DNA of 64,000 nt. It comes from Atkinsonella hypoxylon (taxonomy: Eukaryota; Ascomycota; Sordariomycetes; Hypocreales; Clavicipitaceae). Every line of letters starts with the position of its first letter. Within the stretch, counting starts at the first letter, position 1. The position numbers were made by a program, and so were the translations under genes. A model generated the notes under the pieces. It did no database searches, had not been told where the DNA came from, and was given only the letters and a program-made list of their open reading frames with translations. Of this stretch, positions 46,790 through 57,526 are shown in pieces. The DNA is taken from NCBI GenBank assembly GCA_000729835.1, contig JFHB01000070.1, positions 62,001 through 126,000 on the forward strand. The letters run 5' to 3'.

Positions 46790-47834
46790 CTAAATCATCT
46801 GTGCGGTCGGGGCCCCCAGATTCTGTTGTCCAAGACCATGTCTAAGAGCATCATGAAGCTCAGCAATCTGTGCCATCATCGCCAGCGAGTGTTGCGACTG
46901 CTGTTCGATTTCCGACTTGAGTTTGTCGTTCTCTTCACGAACTCGCTTGATTTCATCTCGAAGTTCCGCCAGATCGTCCCCATGGCCACTAGAGCGCCGC
47001 TTGCGCTTCACGCCCGACTTTTCGCTTTCGTTATCATCAGCGGATGCGACCGAGTCGGCAGGCGGTGTCGCTCCGTCACCATTCGTATGCACTCTGCGCA
47101 AGTGTTCGTTCAGATTTTCCTGCCGTGAAAAGCCCTTTCCGGTATGTCGTTTGCAGTTTGGATGCGGGCAGTTGACGGTGTTCTTTGGTCCGCCATGCTT
47201 CCCATGCACCTCACGCTCGTGTCTTAAAAGGCCGCCCGAGTATGTGAAGCCGGGGAGGTTTTCGCATCCGGACGCTGGGCATCGATACGGCCGCTCATGC
47301 TTGTCCATGTGTTTGCTTTGTCAGATAGTTAGTCATGGCAGTTTCGGGAGCATTCTATCTAGTCATGCAAATATCCGCTTACTTCCATTCGCATTTTCGC
47401 GAAAAGGCGCGCACCTCCTCTTTGCACTCCTCCAGGGGGCAGTGGAATTTGCCGTCGGCTTGCTTGACGACATCGCGATCAGGCTTGGTGATAACTTTCA
47501 CTCGCGGCGGGGTAGGCGACCTGACAACCAGCGAAGGATCTTTGCTTTCGGACAGCGTCTGGGCTATTGAGGGCGCTTGTATCGAAGGGTCTGCTATTGG
47601 TGAAGGGAATGAGGTTCCTAATGCCAGCCGCGTGGCCTCTTGCAGATTATTCCCCTGATCGCCCATGATCCCTCGCTCATCCCCTAAGAGGGATGTATCG
47701 GCAGTATAATTACTCAGATGCTCAGCCACCTCTGAGTCGGTGTACCGCTGGTCTGCATCATGAGCATGCTCGTCCCCGACCGGAGGATATGCTCCCTCAT
47801 GTATGAACGACCTAGGTTCATAGGCAACACTCAT
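46790..47834 (-). CDS. C2H2 zinc-finger transcription factor
   Basis: Probable DNA-binding regulator, nuclear. Exons 47383-47834 and 46790-47315 join in frame to 325 residues from the first available ATG. Three zinc fingers follow an acidic, proline-rich N-terminus: 'FHCPLEECKEEV...' with 'WNKHMDKHERPYRC' spanning the splice, then 'CPASGCENLPGF...LLRHEREVH', then 'CPHPNCKRHTGKGFSRQENL' with 'EHLRRVH'. The finger-one histidines are completed only after splicing, which supports the intron. A basic stretch ('KRKRRS') and a heptad-like coiled coil ('DLAELRDEIKRVREENDKLK') end the protein, suggesting dimerisation. The frame is open upstream to about 48164 with an acceptor-like CAG near 48139, so an additional 5' exon may exist. 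Confidence 0.8.
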
Positions 47835-50521
47835 GACGGCGGCTCCTCTATATGCTGCAGGCGAAGTCCCTCTGGGGTGCCGCGACGACACGTTTTGTGG
47901 CAAGAGAGGCGGAAGAAGTCGACCTCGCGAGCCAAGAAGCAGAGGCGCCGGTCGCGCAAGGCGTCGGGGGGTATTGTCGTCGTCAGCGCGGGTGCAAGTG
48001 TGCAGTGCGGGCACAGCAGCAAGCGCAGTCGTTGTCACCGGAGTCTGGTGATAGCTGCCAGGACCCGACGAGAGGAGCTCGTGTAGTTCTCGACGCAACA
48101 AGCAAGTAGCGTCAGGCTGGGGTGGTGGTTTGCTGGCCTGAAAAATATGGTATGAAGGTGTCAAACCGTCGACATCCGCCTCAGCGGAAATCCAGAGTTC
48201 AGCCAGCTTGGCGATTAGTCGAAATCCTGGTCACGTGATATGGTGGGCCTCTCGACCTTGCGTCTTTCCGTCTTGCTGAGCAGATGCGGCGTTGAACGTT
48301 GTGGCGTTGACGTGCCCGTCGTATTCGTGCGCAGTCACCTTCGGGCAACCTCATAAACTCGCGAATTAATATTCCTCCCTTCTGAGTTTCTCTTCTCGAG
48401 GGAGGACATCTCATCCTGTTTTTATCGTCGTGAGATGAGCTAGGCGACCAAGCCCGATGCGAACCTCGGAGTGACTCGCCCTGTCTCAACTCCACGCCGT
48501 TAATTCACCAACTCTGACTCATTGGTCGACGCAACTAAGGCGAGTATTGGCTAGCTGCAAGCCAGCAAGGCTTCGTCCTCCCAACGGCATCCATACATTG
48601 TCCAGCTGCCTTCCTTTTCGGTATGATATCCCCGTCGTCCCGTCATGGCATCATGCAAATTAGTGGACCCCGGCGACCAACATCCAAGCAAATGTCTGCC
48701 AACCGTGAGGCAAGACGCGTCATTAACGTGGCAAAAATGTCTCACGAAACAAGCGCGTGAATCTCACCGTGAGCTGTTAGGCCGAGTGTCCCATGGCGTA
48801 AGGCACCAGCGTTAGCTACATCGAGTAGCTAAAACACCCCGGGGTCGGTCCGGTGCGGACCACTTACAACAGTGAATTCATGTGGACGCTAACTATGGCA
48901 ATAGATGCTTTGGGGCTTTCAAGTGAGGGAAAGAACGGTCTTAACTGGACCACGTTCTTCTTTTTTTTTCTGACGCTGTGCCTTGGTAGCGACCTCTCTC
49001 ATGTGATTAAGAGACATTCGATGTGTGGCCTGACACGGCCGCATCGAGTAATACTGCTTCTGCCAAAATTAGCACTAATACAATCCCAGCCTCAGAACAC
49101 CCCATCTGCCATGCCAGTCTGACTGATGACAAGGAGCGTACGGAGTACTGGAGCATCTTTATATCACGCATGCGCATATCAATGCGTTTCTGTGGAGTCA
49201 TCTGGTCCAACGCACGGTCTGCCTGGACTGACACAGCCCAAATTGCGCACCCCGGTAACGCAACTGGACCAGATGATGTACACTTCGACTCTCTCATGAG
49301 CATGAGGCAAACACAACGGTTGGAAAATGAGCCACACTCATACCTGTACACGAGTGTCTTGGACATTACATCCGTACTCATTCAGGCCCGTCGGGCAATT
49401 AGTTATGCCGCACTCAAAAAGCTGCGAGACGTTTACTTGCCAATCAATCACGGTGTGACATGATAGCCCTGAGATGTCCCCCTGCCGTATCATGCAGCTT
49501 GAAACACCAGACCCTTATCCACGGTCCTACCCAAGCAGTGGCCGTATAACTGAGGTATGCAGGAACGTCATCCTTGGTAGCAGCAACGACTTGGCTTCTT
49601 CATATTGGCGGAGACAAATGCATGCTTCCAGGCTGATGGACAATCAGAGATTCCACTAAAACAAGTACATGCCCTTTCAAAATAGAGCATTTGCACTCAA
49701 ACTTGAGTCTTATAGGCGCGCCCGGCCTGCTTTTAAAAAAGAGTGAAGCTTTATCCTACGACATGGCTATCGCTTGGACACAAATCCTTGTGCGTGAGTG
49801 CTGCATCTCAATGTATTAAATTAGTACATCAAAATTGTATCCGTGCATAATGCTACGCACTTGCCTTTGCAGCAAAATGCGATATCGGGATGCCCATGCT
49901 CAACACTCGAAGTCTTAACTAAAGATGGGCAATTCATATGCTTCATTCTACAACATGGACATTAGCAAGTCGAGATCCATGCTTTTACCGTTCACCAGTC
50001 CAGCATAAACTTTCACTTTCACGCAAACAAATATTCAAAATTTAACGTTGCAAGACAGTAATGAACTATTGCAGTACAAAACCAAGTAAAGTGGATTCAA
50101 TGCCCACGAGTTCCTCAAATGATGTTCCAGTCCTGTTGGCGACACAAAATAAAGATACTCGGTCCGAACACGCCGTGTCAAGGATGGGGTAGCAGCACTG
50201 TCGCCAGGATATAACACATGACATAAGACTCGTCAGACAGCGGGCACTAACGCTGATGGGGGTATCGTAATACTTAGAAGATGCCTATACAAGAAATAGG
50301 AAAGTAATACAATATTATGTAGGGATAAACAAATAGTGATGAAGTCATATTAACACACTGCCGGCGTCACAAAGCGTTGAAGATTAAGGCGTAACGGGGC
50401 CTTTTGTACCTGAAGGAGAGAACCAGGTGATGTTAAATGACTTTTTTCAGACAGGTTGAAGTCCCCGGGTAAAGTGTTGGCGACAAGCAGGCTGCCGAGG
50501 GCGGCTCACGATCCAGATTGT
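47835..50521. other. Intergenic or 5' region of the C2H2 gene
   Basis: 47835-48164 is open in the frame of the C2H2 gene and may be coding if an upstream exon exists. The rest shows no gene I can support; an ORF pair at 49007-49463 open on both strands has no protein likeness. 49.7-50.45 kb is AT-rich. Confidence 0.4.
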
Positions 50522-52276
50522 TTAGACACGGCGGGACCTTAGCAACGCAGGCAACTCGCCGAATCCACGTTGCTGTGACTCTCGCCTCGCTGCTCCGTCT
50601 TCAAACTCATTGGATGAGTCATCGTAGAGCTTGGTACTAGGCGGGTTGCCAATCACGCGGAGCAACAGCATCATGACAAATGCGCTGACGATGCTCAGAC
50701 ATAGTAGGCCAATCATCGTCAAGTTACTCTTGCGGAATTGATGGGGGCCTTTCTTGGCGTCGTCTGGCCAACCTGTGTAGAAGGCATAGCAGGTGGTAAT
50801 ACTACCCATGTTGCCTAGGCCCGACACCAGGGCTGTGGCAGCAGCGACGCCAACCTCGCCGTGGCGACGCTGGAAGATTTCTGAGCTCCAAGCCATGCAG
50901 ATTGGCACGGTCGGTCCAAGGCCAAATCCAATCATGAGGAGGCCGCCGTAGCGGAACCATCCACTCTTCAGAGCGAAAGTGGTCGTCAGCAGGCCGGCAA
51001 TCTGGATACAGACAGATCCAGCGAAGAACAAGGCTCGTAGGTTATGGAATCGATCAGATAAGGGTGTCACAATGACAATAGCAATGAGATCCATAATCCA
51101 AATCGGAGCAAACAGTAAGCTCACTGTTATGGGACTCGCTTTTGGTTGAATCGCAGCAATAATCACTGACCCGTAAAGTTGAGTGCCGATGCCGACGCCG
51201 ACAACACCAAAATACATGAGGGCTAGTGGCCAGATGCGCCAGTCCAGCACCACATGTTCCAAATCCTTCAACGTCCATGGTCGAGAGTGATAAACACGTC
51301 GCAGATCATGATAATGCACGATCGCATCTTGCCCGGTGAGGGCTTCGGGTGTTTTGGGCATCCAGTTTAGCCACTTGGACCGTCGTCGCACCTGTCCAGG
51401 CGCCAACGGTCTGTCAGGGAGCCACCAGAGGAGAGCAATGCTAAGGCCGATCCCAGCCAGCCCATAGACGAGAAACATCCAACGGAAGCCCTCCATCTGG
51501 TCTATACCGTCCATAAGTTGGAAAGCCGCAGAGACCAGCCCAACCACAGCCGCAGAGACCTGTGAGGCCGTGAAATACATGCCAATGCGCTTGCCGGTTC
51601 GTGATGGTGGATAAAACAAGGTGAGGTAAAACGCCATGCCAGGCCATAATCCCGCAACAACCATGCCCAACAGGAAGCGCAGCAGTTTCAGACTCCACGC
51701 GTTCTGGACGGCGGCGAAGCACGCTCCGATGAGACTAGTTGCGAAGACGATGCGGGCCATCCATGCTCGTGGGCTAACTTTGCTCATGACCAGGTTGGAA
51801 GGAAAGTCGAATATAACATACGAGACGTAGAACAAGGCCAAAGCAGTCGACGTATCTTTGGCCGTCAATTGCAAGACCGTCATAAGGTCGTGCTTCTGGG
51901 CGATGTTCATCGTCTGCGCAATTCCAATATTGGACCGAATGGCAGTGCACAAGAAGTAGAGCAGCCAGAACGGAGGAATGATTCTCCAGTCGAGTTTCCT
52001 ACCCATATCCGTTAGTCTCTCTATTACTCAACTACGACCATCGTCAAGGTAATCAAGAGACTGGACTGAACAAAGAAAAAAGACGCGGACAGCACTTCGC
52101 CGTCGGCCGCTGCCAACAACATACCTGTACACCCGCTCCACCGTCTCAACATCGTAGTCATGCTGCGGCAGATCCCCCTGTTCCTGACGGCTGACATCAT
52201 TCAAACCAAAGGCGTCTTTGAAGACCACGTCGGGCGATTTATTTTGACGACTCGATGACCCTGCGTCAGCACTCAT
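50522..52276 (-). CDS. Dal5-like MFS permease (anion:cation symporter family)
   Basis: Plasma-membrane transporter of the Dal5/Tna1 anion:cation symporter family, whose members import organic anions such as allantoate, nicotinate, biotin, pantothenate or similar vitamins; the exact substrate is open. Exons 52125-52276 and 50522-51998 join in frame (AG|G) to 542 residues. Seen: 'VERVYRKLDWRIIPPFWLLY' (the conserved 'RK.D..I.P' start), 'YVSYVIFDFPSNLVMSKVSP' (typical helix 2-loop), 'MVVAGLWPGMAFYLTLFYPP', 'RTGKRIGMYFTASQVSAAVV', 'DGIDQMEGFRWMFLVYGLAG' and 'LWWLPDRP'. After the cytoplasmic loop come 'IWIMDLIAIVIVTPLSDRF' and 'NMGSITTCYAFYTGWPDDA'. About twelve membrane helices; normal length. 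A perfect palindrome lies 273 bp upstream. Confidence 0.9.
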
Positions 52277-52899
52277 GATGAATCTGCGGTGCCGGCCACA
52301 GGTTGTGCAGAGTGGACGGCGCGAAAGGCCCAATTGTCAACAGCCCACGCCAGCCACTCAAAGTCGCCGAGGCTGAGCTAATCCCGCAGCTTCAATGCAA
52401 GGCTCGCAAACTGTATCACTGCAACTGCCGGGGAAATATGCTTTGCTTAAAACCAGATTGAAAAAAATCGGGATCGAGAGGTTTGGGGCAAGCCAAGCCG
52501 AGACGCAGACTTTCCATGCGGCGCAGGTGGGTCTTGCCAACATTAGTAGAGCTGAGTTGCAACTCAGCTCCTTTTGACGATGGCCGCTCTCGAGTACTTC
52601 GTGTCTTATTTAGATGGACATGTCGTTAGAAACAAAGTCGTTTCTTGAGGCTCATGAACAGCCGTATTTCGTTGTTCGTCTTCGTACAACTAATATGACC
52701 ACTCCGCGCTAGTTTCCTGAACGAAACTTACCGGCTAGCCCCTCGAAGCAACGACAATGTACCTTCTACGGCCATCCTTCATTCAATGGATAAATCGTCA
52801 ATTGCAATTGCTTACAGTTCAGAATCATATGCAAATTCTCACCTCTCCAGAATGGCAGAAATCCAGACTCGCTTTATCTGCTTCCATAGTCACACCCCC
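52277..52899. other. Intergenic between Dal5-like permease and BZZ1
   Basis: About 620 bp between two minus-strand genes; it must contain the permease promoter and the BZZ1 3' end. The only structure seen is the 22-bp palindrome at 52549-52570. Confidence 0.5.
52549..52570. promoter_or_regulatory. Perfect 22-bp palindrome upstream of the permease
   Basis: GAGCTGAGTTG followed directly by its reverse complement CAACTCAGCTC. It lies 273 bp upstream of the permease ATG, in a place suited to an operator for a dimeric regulator. No binding protein can be named from sequence. Confidence 0.5.
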
Positions 52900-55341
52900 C
52901 TACACAGCTTGGACATAACTTGCTGGGACGCTGCCCGTTACACCCGCCTTTTCCACCTCAACCCATCCGTCTCCCGGATCGTCCTTTACCAACACAAAGC
53001 GCTCTCCTTCTACCATAGAATGCTCGTCTGAGCTTTGAGCGGCATATTCGTACAGAGCTTCGACATACTTGAGCTTCTTGGCTCCCCGTCGTGGTGCCAC
53101 AGCCGGTCCCTTCTTCTTGACCCCGGCAACGGTCGATGGAGCCGCCGATGATGTCGTAGAATTCGAGTACACCGAGTCCGGTCTTGCAGATGCGGAAGAG
53201 GCAAAAGCAGTGAACTCAACGTAAGATGCTGGAACAATGCCTTCTTTATAGCCCGCGCGCACCTTGACCCAACCAGATCCATCTGGAAAATGTCAACAAG
53301 GTGAATAAACGAAACATAATGATGAAGAGGATACTATACCATCAGGTTCTAGCAATACAACGTCCCGGCCTTCAGGAACCGATAGCTCTCCCTCTCCGCT
53401 GGCATCGAAAGCATACAGCATTTTACCTTTCTTCTCCTCTTTCTCGCCGCTCCCATTGAGTCCGCCAGCTGACGTGTCAGTTATGTACGCAGCCGGTGGC
53501 GGAGCAACCATTCTCTTGCGTGTTGCTATCGTAGCGCCACTTGCACTTGGCGAGACGCTAGGACGACCTGCTGGTACTGCTGTCGATGAATCGCTGATCT
53601 CCAATTCTGCGGGTGTTGCTTGCCCAGATACTGATCTCTTGGCTGAGTGGGAACTTAGGGAAGCCATTGTATTCGTTCTCGATAAATCAGGTAGCTCTGC
53701 TACATGTGAGGGAGCTGCCGGATCTCGCACGACGAGACGATTAGCAGCCTCTTGTCGCTCTGCTTTGAGTTTCTTGCGCTCTTCCTTGCTCTGCTCCCCG
53801 GGGCAATCGGCCGGGACCTTCATCTCACATTTGCTGTGGCAAGTATAGCCACAGTCTCGGCAATCGAAACCTTTGGCACTCAAGCCCCAAATTCGCTCAC
53901 CGCACAAGTCACAATTGGTTGGTATCTTGAAGGTCTGGCCCTTGAAATTGTGGTTTTTAGCACCGAGTGTGACGTCGCCTACGACGGCCGTGATGGTACC
54001 AGTTTCGACCTCTGCCGTCAGTCGCTGCCGATCCACCGAGTGCAAGTCCTCTTGCATGGCGAATAACGACCGCACCACCTCGACTTCGTCCTTTGTCTCT
54101 GTTCCCTCTCGTATGCATTGTTTAAGTTTCTTGACTGATTCGACTTCTCGACGTTTCTTGTCCACCTCTCGCCTCAACTCGCCTAACTGGGATTTCGACT
54201 TGCTCAAAACATTACGCAGGTAAATCTTGGCTATATCATCCACCACCATGGTGGCATCGTCGTGCCACACAGGACTCGGCTCGAACTCCTTGTCAGGGGG
54301 TTCCAGGAAGGCTCCCATGTTGTGTCTCATGTACATAAGAGAGTCGAGTTGCGGCAAGTTTCTGGTAATTTCCTGGCCTAAATGCTCCATAATACTCTGG
54401 CTATCCTTCAGCATGGTGCCCTCGAGCTTACTTGCAGCCTCCCATAGCCCATTTAATTTGATAGTTCGAAACTCGCTTAGATCCTGCAGACTGTCCATGG
54501 CCTCCGGCACATATTCGTGGTAGTATTTTTCCTTTTGCTTGTTAGTGACATTGATAGCGATGAGGTAGCTGTTCTTAGCATTATTCATTTCGTAAATTTG
54601 CTGTTGGTAGGCACTTTGGGCCTTGGCTTTGTCGTAATGAGATTCGGATTTTTTCCGCCTGGCCTCGACTTCTTGACAGACGGCATCATATCTAGCTTTG
54701 ACTTTGCGCAAATCTCCGTATGATGAATCGCGCTCGGCAGCCAACTTGTCAGCATACTCAACAAGTCGTTTGCGAAGCTCTTCGAAACGTCCACCGTAGT
54801 ATTTTAGAGGCTCGGCAACTTGGGATATGAGCGAGCTCGCATACTTGTCGTGCTCTGCAGCCCGTGATTCGAGAGTGGTCAGTTGAGTAGACCATGTTGT
54901 TAGTGATGCACTTTGTTACTTCGTGTCAGTCCAACTGTGCGATGCAATGTAATATGGTTCGCATCGCGTATCGTACCTTTCCAATGAGCCGGGTGTCAAG
55001 GTAGGTGTATCACCCACACTCAATTGGGTAGACTTTTTGTTTTTCTTCTCGAAATACTTCTTAGCCAGGGCGCTCAGCTTCGCACTGTATTCCTTCTCGA
55101 TGAGGGAACGTTCGCGATAGAATTGCTGTATGTCCTCGAGCCAGGCCAGGCCATGGCCAACCCAAGCGCTGGCTGATTTGAACCCATCCTGCATGGCGGT
55201 CAGTCAATCACTCATTGGTCATGGAACTGCTTGCCAGCTTTGATCGAAGGCTTTGTGCTACAGCTCTTCGAAGTCAGCTCTTGGCCAGCGACGTACCTTC
55301 AGCTCGGCGCCGAAGGTGGGCAGTCCGTCCACCTCAGCCAT
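52900..55341 (-). CDS. BZZ1: Bzz1-like F-BAR/C1/SH3 actin regulator
   Basis: Homologue of yeast Bzz1, a syndapin-like membrane-bending protein that recruits the WASP/Las17 actin machinery to endocytic sites. Exons 55297-55341, 54977-55188, 53340-54910 and 52900-53282 join in frame to 736 residues. Domains: FCH/F-BAR from residue 1 to about 290 ('DIQQFYRERSLIEKEYSAKL', 'YHEYVPEAMDSLQDLSEFRT', 'LEPPDKEFEPSPVW'), coiled region to about 370, C1 zinc domain about 405-453 ('HNFKGQTFKIPTNCDLCGER', 'CRDCGYTCHSKCEMKVPADC'), Pro/Ser-rich linker, SH3-1 about 585-640 ('KMLYAFDASGEGELSV', 'DDGSGWVKVR', 'GIVPASYVEF') and SH3-2 about 680-735 ('VEALYEYAAQSSDEHSM', 'GDGWVEVE', 'GSVPASYV'). The last intron splits SH3-1. 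All hallmark C1 ligands are present; length is normal. Confidence 0.93.
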
Positions 55342-56168
55342 GATGGGGGGTAGTCTGCGTTGGAATCATACACTTGTCGGCCCGTGTATGCATTCAGAAC
55401 GCAGACAAGAAGGATCCCATATGCGACACGGGTCGAATTATGCGACCGAAGACCGAGTGGGGGTTGATTTGTTGAAAGGCAGTCGGCCGATACACAGCGA
55501 TGCCAGCGCAAGCCATAGTCAAATTACATGATGGATCCTGGGGAGGGCAATAGGTTGCCGGGCCGGTGATGAAATCTGTCCTCCTGGCTCCACGTGCCTG
55601 CTTACCACTTTCCCCTTCCCGCAGTGGGGGTGACAGTCAATTGGAGCCTGAAGAAGGATCTGGTCTGGCCTTGTAGGTCACGTCACTGGTCCCATGGACG
55701 GGAGACTCGGAGACTAGGGGTAGGGGTGGCTGTCAGTATAATTAATTTCAAGTCATCAATGTTATTGATGAATTGCTCCAATAGGGCCCTCTCGTCCATG
55801 CCATCCATCCTATTGGCCATCACCCTCTTGGTCGTCAGCAGTTTTACATCGACCTGCCTCTGAATAGCAATTCTTCACTACACCACTACCCTAAACCCGA
55901 ATAGCGAGGCTATTTCCGGCGTCGAAAACTACGATCAGCCAAAAGAAAGAGAAATAAAAGAATAGCTCGTCCTTGTCAGCCCCCAGATCCATATTTTTGA
56001 CTATGCTGTTGCAAGTAGTTGACGCACGTCCCACGTCCTCAACATAGCAGAGAACGTATTTCCTGGCTCCATGTACTATCGCAGCCTAGGAGCCTCATCC
56101 TGCCCCCATACACCATGGAAATAAAAACTGCAACGAGATACAATATTCCAATAATGCAAGACCCATCT
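55342..56168. other. Intergenic, 0.83 kb
   Basis: BZZ1 promoter side and 3' side of the 79-residue orphan. No gene recognised. Confidence 0.45.
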
Positions 56169-56408
56169 TCAAGCAATCCGGTGCGTCTCAACCCAACATG
56201 ATGTCCCATCCGGCAAATTCCATCTCAGTGGCTCGCCCGACAAGTCCTTTTCACTCTTCCGATTCTTCTCCCCGTTACCCCCTAAGCGAGCTTCGTCGAA
56301 TAACCGCATACACTCCAAATTGGCATCAGAAAGAGAGGCAAACACACCAGCGACAGTAACGGTAGAGTCGTCGCGGTGAATGACGATATGGACGGCCGGA
56401 GGACTCAT
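56169..56408 (-). CDS. Small 79-residue protein, unknown
   Basis: Uninterrupted 79-codon frame from an ATG at 56408. Composition is protein-like: 'AVHIVIHRDDSTVTVAGVFA' forms beta strands, followed by a helix 'SDANLECMRLFDEA', a charged loop and 'EPLRWNLPDGTSCWVETHRI'. This strand-helix-strand layout ending in 'W...DG...WVE.H' resembles small uncharacterised proteins I associate with fungal genomes, but I cannot name a family. It is divergent from the YCII-like gene with a shared 299-bp upstream region. Frame position 56426 would need a TTG start. It could still be a chance ORF. Confidence 0.5.
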   Translation of the reverse strand: MSPPAVHIVIHRDDSTVTVAGVFASLSDANLECMRLFDEARLGGNGEKNRKSEKDLSGEPLRWNLPDGTSCWVETHRIA

Positions 56409-56707
56409 GACGTTATTCAGTCTCAAAGATATGAGTGAAGCTGCCTCAAAGTCAAATAACTAGTTGAAGACCAATAGGATGCCACAAACGGCAGTTCCCC
56501 CCAGCAGACCCCGCATCTGCGACTTCCCCGCGCCTAATCTACGGTGTGCTGTACGGACTATCCGCATGATCATCCTACGTTTGATCCCGCCAACCATACT
56601 TCCGCCTCCAGCGTCCATGACACATCATGGCCCTCCGTCCAACTTACCTTTCCAGACTCACTCACACAGCCCGATCCCGCTTTCCAACAACCCGATTCGT
56701 CCGCACA
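56409..56707. promoter_or_regulatory. Shared divergent upstream region
   Basis: 299 bp between the ATGs of the divergent 79-residue orphan and the YCII-like gene. C/T-rich on the plus strand toward the YCII-like ATG. Inferred to hold both promoters; no defined box seen. Confidence 0.4.
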
Positions 56708-57206
56708 ATGGCATCGGCTTCCAAATCCCATGAATTTCTCGTCATTGTCCCCGATAAGCCTGGCACCAAGGACAAGCGTCTCGAGGTGAGACAGTAAGTT
56801 ATCCTGCTAGGGCGATGACACGAATCCACACCCTCTTCTCACAGATAGCAGAACTCACATGAAAAACATGGCTCCAAACATTAAATCTGGAAACTGGAAA
56901 ATGGGCGGTACGTCTACCTTGCAGACTTGGTTTAATGGCATTCAATTAACGTTCGCAAGGTGCCCTTCTGAATGAACTCCCTGCAGGCGACAACCCGGCC
57001 ACGTTCGACTTCATGGGTAGCACGCTCGTATGTCGAGCAGAATCGAAGCAGCAGGTTCTCGAACAATTGAAGAACGACATCTATGTGACATCCGGAGTCT
57101 GGGACTTGGAGAAGGTGAGAGCTGCGTACATGAAAGCGGCAACAATAGGAACTGACTCTTATAGGCACAAATTTACCCTTTTCTGTGCGCATTCAGAAAC
57201 CCATGA
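56708..57206 (+). CDS. YCII-family protein
   Basis: Small YCII-related (dimeric alpha/beta barrel) protein; the family has a ferredoxin-like fold and mostly unproven, possibly enzymatic, roles. Exons 56708-56793, 56849-56907, 56960-57114 and 57165-57206 join in frame to 113 residues, the usual length. Seen: 'HEFLVIVPDKPGTKDKRLEV', 'HMKNMAPNIKSGNWKMGGAL', 'FMGSTLVCRAESKQQVLEQL', 'DIYVTSGVWDLEKAQIYPF' and a C-terminal 'LCAFRNP', matching the strand-helix pattern and the conserved 'D.Y...GVWD..K..I.PF' region. Introns of 50-55 nt have good consensus. It converges with the DUF2408 gene (320 bp between stops). Confidence 0.85.
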
Positions 57207-57526
57207 TATTAAGAAGAAAAGAGGCATAACCACCATATAAATGGTACCCAACAAATCTAGCATGCCGTTTTGAGAAGAATGTGATTGCCCCTCCCGGCTT
57301 CGTGTGCAGCCCTACAATCAGCGCAGCTGAGATCGTACCCATTGCTGGAAGAGCCCGAACATGTTGAAAAGAACCAAATGCCTCCGTAGAATTCGCTGCT
57401 GAACACAAATAACAAAAGCTTGAAACTGGAGATTAAATCCAAATGGCATCTTGACCAGTTGCCAAATTTACACGTCCATCTAATCAACGATCAATTATTG
57501 CCATTATCAAATAAAGACCCTTCACC
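57207..57526. other. Convergent 3' intergenic space
   Basis: 320 bp between the stop codons of the YCII-like and DUF2408 genes. AT-rich, with AATAAA-like words; presumably both terminators. No gene seen. Confidence 0.45.

Noticed and set aside
48551..48745. 64-codon minus-strand ORF upstream of the C2H2 gene, considered as its first exon
   Set aside because: No donor that joins in frame to the open stretch at 47835-48164 could be found with confidence.
49007..49463. ORFs of 124 and 146 codons open on both strands
   Set aside because: The plus-strand frame starts with GTG rather than ATG. Neither product shows domain-like sequence, and double openness is expected by chance at this length.
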